Origin: Salvia splendens | Taxonomy: Eukaryota > Streptophyta > Magnoliopsida > Lamiales > Lamiaceae | Length of the DNA stretch: 64,000 nt | Assembly (NCBI RefSeq): GCF_004379255.2 | Contig: NC_056035.1 | Location: 31,201,208-31,265,207 of the forward strand | Direction of reading: 5' to 3' | Shown: positions 55,618 through 64,000 of the stretch, in pieces | Layout of the letters: every line of letters starts with the position of its first letter | Position numbering within the stretch: the first letter of the stretch is position 1 | Position numbers and translations under genes: made by a program | The notes under the pieces: model-generated | Databases searched by the model: none | What the model saw: the letters and a program-made list of their open reading frames with translations, nothing else | Told to the model about the DNA's origin: nothing

Positions 55618-58393
55618 TAAGGATATTTTTTAAACAAAAAAGTTTGAAAAATTACTATGTTCTTGAAAAATAATGTTTAATTGGTAAAATAAAAGAAATA
55701 ATTAATAAAATAAGATAAAGAAAATGAGTAAAATAAGAGAGAGGCGGAAAAAATTGTAGAATAAAATTAGTGGATTGTGGGGTCCACTTTCTAATATAGA
55801 AAATATATAAAATTTTTATTTTTAAAGTACGGTCTAAATGGAATTAATTTCTATTTTTAAGACAAAAAGGGGAAGTATAAATTTTGAAAATATACAATTT
55901 TCCCAATTTGTTTTAGAAACTTTGTTTAGCAGATTATGATCCTACCTGTTTAATAATGAGATTTAGAACAAATTCCCTTAAAAAATGCATTCCTTATTTT
56001 TTACGATCATATAAATTCGATAAACCTAATACATCAAATTTACATATTTCATCAATGGTGTGATATTTTTAATCGATGTTGGTGGTTTTCAATTTTGCAA
56101 TTGGATTTTGATTTCTGGTCAATCCTACATGCATTCATGTGATTAGGTGAGTCGTTACGTAAGAATAATGATTATCTAATTATTGATACAAAAGTAACCG
56201 TTCAAATTACTAAATGCATAGTATTATTTAAGTATTTAACAATTAACACACAATTGGTTCTAGTAAATCACTGTCGTATTAATGTGGACGAGATATATTA
56301 ACATATAAGATGGTCATTTTGAAAATATTACCACTTGGAATAAAATATTTTTGGTTTTTGTATCAAACAAAAAACTTGTTATTTGAATTAAATTTACTTG
56401 GATTCTTCTTTTTGAAGTAAAACATAAAAACCTTATACATATTAATATATCATACTAGTAAAATTAAAATAGGTATATTTTTGTACAGATTGACCGCCAT
56501 GATAATAATTACGAATCTCTTCCAAAATAATAAAGTATGAAAATGTCAACCATATATTAGATTATCTATGGAGAAAATGGCATAATTATGTGTACCGAAT
56601 TAAAACTATTGGAGACTACTTTATAATGGGATGTGATCAATATCTATTTCAATGATTTAAATTCTAATATCGCCGTAATTCAGTAAATAAATCTGCTGAC
56701 TGCATTTATTTAAATTATCTACATACATGATCTCTAGCATCGGGGTCAACAAGTAGAATGTTATCAACACACTAGCAGATCTACAATTAAGTACTCAATT
56801 GACTATTTTATAGTATAATGTTTTGTTTATTTAAGAAGGAAATAGCAAAGTAGAATCGGTAACAAAAACTTATTATCACATCTCGAATTTGGGAAATAGT
56901 GAAATACAAAGATTAATTTGGTTTATTACAATAAATATAACTTCTAAATTCTAAAAGTCTATAGAACAATGTATTTATGAAATTTGGACCGCAATTAATT
57001 ATAGTTGCAAGAGTATGGGCAGAGAGAAAAATACTAAAATACCAGTATTCCAAATTTATCATACCTAAAAAAATACTATTATTTTTTCTATATCTTATTT
57101 TCAATACGATATATTTACTGAAAGATTTCGATACACTGATGGTATGAATTTTCATATACCAGGATATACCGAAATTTTAATATCCATAGTAAATTACGGT
57201 ATATTACTATTTTATGGTATAGCGTGTATATTCAGACATCAATATACACTGTAAAAATGGTATGTAAAAAATTGTATGTAGATTGTAGAGTGAACTGAAT
57301 ATATTATGTATACTAAATGTATTTATAATATTATATACTGTACGAAAATGTGCTATGTGTAAAATCCGATATACTGGAATTTAATTTGATTTCCCATTTA
57401 GGCTTATGATTAACTAAATAAAATATGTCATGTGGCATTTAAGTTGCATTTGGAATAGAATAATTAAAAAGGTTAAAATATATTCCAAATAATATAGAAT
57501 AAGAAGTATAGTTTATGATTATACTAAAATAATTATAATTTACTAACCAATTTGATATAAATACTATAGTATGTTAACAATTTATAAAATTAACCAATCA
57601 TTTCCTTTTCTTATCCATTCTATCACACATTAATGATTGCAACATACTTTTGTCATTCTTAGTCACAATAAATCGCTACATAATTGTACTTTTTGTGGGA
57701 TACGTAACTAATCAATACTAAACCAACACATTATACTCTCCTGGAAATCATCCATTCGAATACATCTCTCAAAATATTTCTGGAAATATGTACCAACAAC
57801 CCCCCCCCCCCCCCCCCCCCCCCCCCACCCACCACCACCACAGTACTCTTTCGAACAATTGAACAAGGGAATATTATGGAGCATTACAAATATTAATAAC
57901 CAAAATAAAATAAAGTGGAGCTTTATCATATAATAATAATAATACCTACTTTTTACTGAAAGATGATTTACAGCGGACAAAGAGAATAATACTTATCACA
58001 CATGTATTATATAATCAAAATAATATATGAAATATAATAAATAAATAAATAAAGTGAGTAGAATAATACGTACCTACTGTTTACAAAAAGATGATTTAAC
58101 CAATCAATATAAATCATAACTTCCAAATTATTGCTTAAGAAAATCTGGGAGCATATTATGCAACATTGTTATAAATAAGTAATTTCAGTAATAGTTGTAC
58201 TGTAGTATTTTTTTGGTAAAAGTTAAAATAATTGATAATTAATATATTCATACAGTGATTAACATAAATTTTGGGTTATAATATAGTTTAATTCGTTATC
58301 GTGCATTGCACGGAGAAAAGGTGTACTAGTATATTATAAAAGTGATATGTAACTGGTATATTAAAAATGTATCGTAGAAAAATATAGTACTAA
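55618..58393. other. Intergenic, AT-rich, no gene seen
   Basis: Long AT-rich stretch. Repeated GGTATA/TATACC motifs between 57030 and 57240 resemble those at 3970-4510 and may be an old repeat family. CGTGCATTGCACGG at 58302-58315 is a palindromic motif often seen at transposon ends. No coding region was found. Confidence 0.45.
57800..57826 (+). repeat. C27 homopolymer
   Basis: Twenty-seven consecutive C residues followed by ACCCACCACCACCACA. Its exact length is unlikely to be reliable in any single assembly. Confidence 0.95.
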
Positions 58394-58944
58394 GAGCATC
58401 TATAATGGGGCGAAGGATAGCCCGTCCGATGCATCATCCGCCCTATCGTCCGCCAATGCAGGTGGGCGGACGATGCTCCCCCATCCTCCGCGGACGATGA
58501 CCAATTTTTTTGCATCCTCCGACCTATCCTCCGCCCCTGTGCGGGGGATAAGGAGGAATGGAGGATAGGTCCGGCGATGCACACATTTTCATTTTTTTTT
58601 AATTTCTTCTATTTATAAAACCACATTTTTACTTCATTTCACTTCACTCTCTTCCTTATCTCAATTTCCACTCTTTCTATCTCCCTATCTGTCTATAGTT
58701 GTAACTTTTTTTTAATTAAGTCAATGTAGGGTTTTCCTTTAATTTGTGGTGTTTTTATATTTATTTGGCTAATAATTGATATATTTGCAAACATAAAAAA
58801 TAAAATAAAAATTTAATACAAAATATTAGTTAAAATTATAGGGCGGACTATAGGGCTTTCCACTGCAGATGTATGGATCGGAGGATAAAATGCTGATGTG
58901 GCGGAGTATAGGGTGCCCTATAGGGTGCCGCATTATGAATGCTC
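58394..58944. mobile_element. Harbinger-derived MITE
   Basis: The left end GAGCATCTATAATGGGGCG and the inverted right end GAGCATTCATAATGCGGC are flanked by TAA. The right 110 bp (GGAGGATAAAATGCTGATGT, TATAGGGTGCC) match the right end of the transposase element at 39259-41286. A TATTTATAAAACC box and a CT-rich leader survive at about 58610-58690, but no coding sequence does. Confidence 0.85.
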
Positions 58945-59523
58945 TAACTAAACAATTTAATTGAAATTATCAAGTTTGATTGCTTCACCAATGTATGATA
59001 ATATATACTATAACTAAGATCAAGAGTACATTTCAAAATAACCTAAAGCACCCACCCCTATCCCCTCCATTCTCATTTTATAGAGTATTATTCTAACACA
59101 TTCTCAATATTATGCACAAGAAACAATTTACTGCAAAATATTGACACAAAAAACATGTGTGTTCTTATTGATAAACAATGGTGAATGGTTAGAGCATCTC
59201 CAATAGCACTGGACGTCAAATAGCCATCAAATAGCCTTCACACTGCCACATCATCAGCACTACAATTCTCCTGCCACATCAGCTTGCCACATCAACTGGA
59301 CATCAAATAGCCCTCACATAGCCTTCACACTACCTATCCACATCACTAATAACAATTATATAATTTAATTTACACTCGTATCAACATACGGAATTTAATT
59401 TACGAGACAAATACGGAAAATTCGAATAATAATATTAAAATTTAAAAAGTACATTAATTTTAAAAAAAAAGTACAATAATTAAACAAATTACATTTAAAA
59501 AATTACATAAATTTGCATAAAAA

Positions 59524-60808
59524 CTAACGCCTTGCAATCCTCCGCGCCCACAACTCTTCAACTAAATCCTTTTGCAGTCGAATATGAGCCTCCGTCTGAC
59601 GCATGTCGGCATGTGCATGGAGGAGGGCTTCTTCATCGTGCGGTACCCCACCTCGTACGTTGGCGGTGGTGACGCCGTGGCTTGGACCTGCTTCATTATC
59701 GTCGGTGGCCCAATCAGTCAGTTGTACACCTTCATCTTCGACGATCATGTTGTGCATGATAATACAGGCGTACATTATATCAGCAATGCAGTCGACATGC
59801 CACAAACGCGTTGGTCCCTTAACTGCAGCCCATCGAGCTTGAAGCACACCAAATGCGCGCAAAGTAGGCCTTCTTCGGATCTGATGCGCACCGGATCGTC
59901 TTCACAAAGACGGGCCACTTAGGGTATATCCCATCCGCCAAGTAATAGCCCATATCATGCTGGTTGTCGTTGGCGACAAAACTGATGGCCGGACCGACGC
60001 CCTGGCACTGCTCGTTGAAAAGGGGCGACGAGTTGAGGACGTTTAGGTCGTTGTTCGAACCGGCTATCCCAAAATACGCATGCCAAATCCACAACCGGTA
60101 ATCAGCCACGGCCTCGAGGATCATCGTGGGATTTTTTCCCTTGTAGCCGATCGTGTAAAATCCCTTCCAGGCAGCGGGACAGTTCTTCCATTCCCAATGC
60201 ATACAATCTATGCTGCCTAGCATTCCCGGGAACCCGTGCTGATCCCCGTGCATCCGCAGCAGATTCCGGCAATCTTCGGGGGTAGGCTTTCGGAGATACT
60301 GATCACCGAATACTTCGATCACGCCCTGGCAGAAATACTTCATACATTCGATGGCAGTCGTCTCACCGATGTGGAGGTATTCGTCCCACATGTCTGCCGC
60401 GGTGCCGTAGGCCAACTGCCTGATTGCCGCAGTGCACTTTTGAATAGGGGTGTGGCCGGGTCTGCCAGCCGCATCGTGCCTGAAGCGGAAATACAGATAT
60501 CGCTGCTCCAATGCGTTAACAATACGCATAAATAAGTCCCGCCTCATCCTAAAACGACGCCTGAAATGGTTGGCGTCAAAACGCGGCTCCTCTGCGAAGT
60601 AATCTGTGAACAGGCGCTGATGTGCAGCTTCATGATCACGATGCACCACTTGTCGACGTTGGACAACTGGTCGTGGGCGAGGTGCCGCCGGCTGCATATA
60701 ACTCTGCATCCATCGATCAACCTCACGGCTCGTATAGGCATCTAGCTCTTCGTTCATCATACGCTCGTACTCATCCGCATCCCCACCACTACCACCGGCA
60801 TTACTCAT
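59524..60808 (-). pseudogene. Nearly complete PIF/Harbinger DDE transposase with one deletion/frameshift
   Basis: From the ATG at 60808 the frame runs 317 codons without a stop: a disordered N-terminus, a helix-turn-helix-like part (HFRRRFRMRRDLFMRIVNAL), and the DDE_4 domain FPGMLGSIDCMHWEWKNCPA (first Asp), SNNDLNVLNSS (second Asp), YYLADGIYPKWPVFVKTI. At about 59858 it jumps from KKAYFA directly into AFGVLQARWAAVKGPTRLWH in another frame, which continues to the stop at 59524 (ending ELWARRIARR). Relatives have about 12 residues between, including KDVER with the catalytic Glu. The break therefore removes the third catalytic residue and shifts the frame. It is inactive as read. Confidence 0.9.
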
Positions 60809-60829
60809 TTGTTAAATTGATTTTGAACA

Positions 60830-60905
60830 GAAAGTAAGGTAGAGAGAATACTCGTTAAAACAAGTGGTGCGAATGAAAATGAGGTTCAACGCGCGTATAT
60901 ATAGT
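60830..60905 (-). promoter_or_regulatory. TATA and 5' leader of the Harbinger transposase element
   Basis: Read on the minus strand, CTATATATACGCGCGTTGAA, a CATTTTCATTCG stretch and CACTTGTTTTAACGAG precede the transposase ATG. The order, spacing and most bases equal the block at 53864-53945 in front of ORF1 in the other element. Confidence 0.6.
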
Positions 60906-61124
60906 GTTTTCGAAAAACAAAAAAAAAAATTAATCCGACGCCGGTTTGGCGCCGATCCGGGACGCACAATGGCGCCCGTGAGGATCGGCGTCGGAACCGG
61001 CGTCAGCGCGGGAATCGGCATGGCGACGCCGATTTCGCCCACGCCGGTTCCAATGGTTCGGCGTCAAACCGGCGTGGGCGAAAAATCGGCGTGGCGGTGG
61101 TGACGCCGGTTATTGTGGATGCTC

Positions 61125-64000
61125 TTAGTCACACTCATAAATACGTTTCGTCTGCGTCAAATTGTACTCATTAATCCAACAAAATTATTGACCATATATT
61201 GAATTTGCAAGACAATTAGACAACCAGAGACGTGTGGATGTATAGAGTAGAATCTGATTAATTATTTCCATATTAGCATAATATAGTTGGCGAACATTTA
61301 TAAATGACTTATATATACCTCTCTTTTTTTAAAAGTTTTAAATGCATTAAAGTACAAGACATTTTATTAGGTGATTTTCGTTTTGAATACTTAATTAGTT
61401 AATTTACATCGTATCAATTTCTTAACAACTTGCAATTACAACTAAATCAAAACGGTACGGCGATAACGACTTTGTTTTAAGCAAATTTTATTTTGTTCTC
61501 CACTTTAATTAAATTCAGATTAAAATAATTTACGTTTGAGACAAGATTTTTTTTTATTAATCTTAGAAAAATAAACCCGAATCATCGTTCAGTAATAACG
61601 TATTCGGAGTATTGGGGAAATTTATAATAATGGGAAAAAAGAGTCCTTGTAAAGTTCATGTTTTGTTGAGAATATTAAAAGTCTATTTTTTTTATGAAAA
61701 TCACCCCGAAGATTGAATGCAAATATCAACCTTTTAAAAAGAACCAGTTTGATTGTTTCGAAATAAAACTCTTTTTTTTTATTAATTTCCATTTCGAAAT
61801 AAAAGTCATATTTTTTATTATATGGCATTCCGAAATAAAAGTCATTTTTTTATCGCATGCCATTTCGAAATTAAAGTCAAATTTTCTATTATATGCCATT
61901 TCGAAATAAAAGTCATATTTTTTTTATTATACGCCATTTCGAAATAATAGTCAAACTTTGTATTATATGCCTTTTCAAAATAAAAGTCAAATTTTTTATT
62001 ATATGCCATTATGCCATTGGATATCAATACCTTTCGACATCCGTTTCTCTCTTTTTGCAGCTTACAAGTCACGCCACGCATCAAAGAAATTGTATGGTGA
62101 GCATAAAAGAATTTTATTACTTTAGTTGAATACGAAGCTAAAATATAGACTTTATGAATTATTGTTTTACCATTTTTAGAAATATGGACTTTATAATTTA
62201 GAAAATATTTGAGTAACATATTATCCATGTACATTACTCTTTTGCAACTTTTACTATTACTATCCAACTAAACCTACTAATAATATAGATATCACTATTT
62301 ACTATCACTAATTTCAGTACATTTTTCTTCTTCTATTTTACTGTATCAATTTTTCATTAAACTTGTATCCCACCAAAAGTTTATATTTATCGGGGACGTA
62401 TGGAATTGAATAGTCATTAGCATATAAAAAACACAAAATTTAAATACGCGTGTATGGTTATAATAAATAAAGTGATTAATATTTGTTCGATGTCAATGAT
62501 CTTGGATTCAAATTCACTATAATAATACTAAGTTTTACCTTTTTGCATAGGGTTATTTTTAATAGTTTCATAATTTTATTAATAAAAACAAAAGATTTCT
62601 ACTAAGATTAATACAATTATGAATTTGCCTCTTATATGCTATTGAACTAATCCTCTTTTACTTATAATACATAAATTAATTGACATAGCATATTCAACAG
62701 ACACCAAAACATAATCATACAGTTGAATCAAAATAAAATTTGAGCATAAATTATTAACATGAAAAGATAATTCATCAAACCTAATACAAAATAGACCTCT
62801 CAAATAAAGCTGTACAAATTAATATTCATCAACATTTAATAATATAATAAGAAGTTGTTCAGCATGCAAGATTACATATTATGATTAAATATGTATTATG
62901 TTTGGTTCGTAAGATTAATCTACAATTTAATTTTAGATTAATAATCATATGATAATTAGTCAGAACCATCACCATTTAATTAAAATAATTTTATAATTTA
63001 ATATTATACAGATAATTATGTAATAATTAATCATGATAACTAACAATATCTAATAGTATAATACTAGTATTTATACTGACTGAAATAATCACACAAATTA
63101 GCAGACTTGGAAATGAGAGTGCGGTTGACTTTAGCGAGGTGGGGCCATGCCATCAATAATTATGGACTATTATAAAATAACTGTTTTATTGAATGATTCT
63201 TCCATTGTCATGACTAATGACAATAAAACAATATGAATGGTGGTTATTAACTCATTTATATCAACCATTCATACATTGAAAATTCTATATGTCCCCACAA
63301 TTGAATTAAAAGCTGCCTAATTAAAGTTATTCAATATATTTTTTAATGTTATTATAAGTCATGTGTTTCCAATCTCAACTAAATTTGTCCTTTTTTTACA
63401 ATTTCAAATGTTCTTGCAAATTGCAAATGCTTTTAATTTCTATTATAAATTAATCCGCTTACCTAAAATTACTATACAAAATATCAATTATTTTTCTAAA
63501 CTTTGAGAGAGACTCGTTGCGTGATAAGCCAAATATATCTAGTCAAACCACCTTACGGGGCAGGTTTATGAGCAGACTCGTGGAGAGCCAGATTCTAGTC
63601 AACTAAATATTTATTTATTTTTAATAAACTCATCAAAAAAATTATCATTTGTATAAATAAATAAGCAAAAGCGATTTTCAACAAATTAAATTGCATAAAG
63701 TTTTCGTCGAAGATTTTTTTTCTTGCATTTGTTCAGTGTATTAAAGTATTCAAATTTGAGAAACTTTAGTCATAAAATACTCACTCAAATTGTTTTTAAA
63801 GAAATTTTCATAAGTTTATATTTTTTAAAAGTAACATGTTGATTATGCTAAAAAAACATGGTCCGTTCCGTACATGGTAATGAAACTGTAGTGAAATTCA
63901 GCGAATTGAATTTTAAGGAATTGAAGTCTAATCCAATTTGAGATTCCTTCTTTACTAAAATGAAACACTTCCTCCATCCCATCATTAACAATTCTTATTT
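61125..64000. other. Intergenic, AT-rich, no gene seen
   Basis: Apart from the minisatellite at 61788-62010 this is AT-rich DNA with only short frames. No protein family, RNA gene or clear transposon end could be supported up to the window edge, where TTCCTCCATCCCATCATTAA (about 63969) may start another MITE. Confidence 0.45.
61788..62010. repeat. Minisatellite, about 36-38 bp unit, six copies
   Basis: Imperfect units built on ATGCCATTTCGAAATAAAAG followed by TCAAATTTTTTATTAT lie head to tail. The unit lacks stops in some frames on both strands, which creates misleading open frames. Confidence 0.88.

Larger units (their letters stand above)
59192..61124 (-). mobile_element. PIF/Harbinger element with transposase only
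   Basis: The left end GAGCATCTCCAATAGC and the inverted right end GAGCATCCACAATAACC are flanked by TTA. It is 1,933 bp with one transposase gene on the minus strand and no ORF1. It is the least decayed Harbinger transposase in the window. Confidence 0.92.

Noticed and set aside
61694..62267. Frames of 71-141 codons on both strands
   Set aside because: They arise from the AT-rich minisatellite, whose unit happens to lack stops in several frames. The peptides are simple repeats.
1..64000. tRNA, rRNA, CRISPR arrays or a biosynthetic gene cluster
   Set aside because: Reading by eye I found no convincing examples. The regularly repeated blocks are transposon arrays, and the host genes are functionally unrelated.

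Overview
This is nuclear DNA from a flowering plant, most likely a eudicot. The host genes have several GT-AG introns and plant-specific families (AINTEGUMENTA-like AP2, VIN3-like, class III peroxidase, plasma-membrane H+-ATPase). The AT-rich intergenic space is packed with small DNA transposons. The protein style and the Harbinger content would fit an asterid such as Lamiales, but that is an impression. No bacterial genes, CRISPR arrays or operons are present, and I recognised no tRNA or rRNA gene.

Host genes in order: (1) the 3' end of an AIL5/PLT5-like AP2 gene (+, 1522-2681), with a Ty1/copia retrotransposon in antisense 39 bp before its first visible exon; (2) VIL2, a VIN3-like PHD/FNIII/VEL chromatin protein (+, 9366-12700); (3) a small unnamed coiled-coil plant protein (+, 24900-25450); (4) a secreted class III peroxidase (-, 31815-33309); (5) glucose-6-phosphate 1-epimerase (-, 35505-42287); (6) a DUF1517/FLAP1-like plastid gene with several frame anomalies (+, 43903-45352), divergent from (5) and tail-to-tail with (7); (7) a complete 16-exon plasma-membrane H+-ATPase of the PMA4 type (-, 45788-51953). 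These are unrelated housekeeping, developmental and cell-wall genes. Nothing suggests they act as a cluster.

Transposons fill the rest. They include about a dozen Stowaway-like MITEs (CTCCCTCCGTCC ends, TA duplications), often inserted in each other; four hAT elements with readable 8-bp duplications; and seven PIF/Harbinger elements or derivatives (GAGCATCC-type ends, TTA/TAA duplications). The region 14722-22020 is a three-level nest: MITE, then Harbinger, then a 4.9-kb Mutator-like element. The innermost element carries two spliced exons of a vacuolar ATPase c'' gene (a Pack-MULE candidate) and two GCATTA-rich tandem arrays.

The best candidate for an undescribed system is a split Harbinger. 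Some elements carry only the DNA-binding ORF1 (53672-55617, 14996-21969) and others only the DDE transposase (39259-41286, 59192-61124). One ORF1 element and one transposase element share nearly the same TATA/5'-leader block, which suggests a bipartite, co-expressed transposon pair. Also notable are a 1.27-kb hAT foldback carrying repeated snRNA-type promoter modules, and a MITE whose end forms part of a peroxidase 5' splice site.
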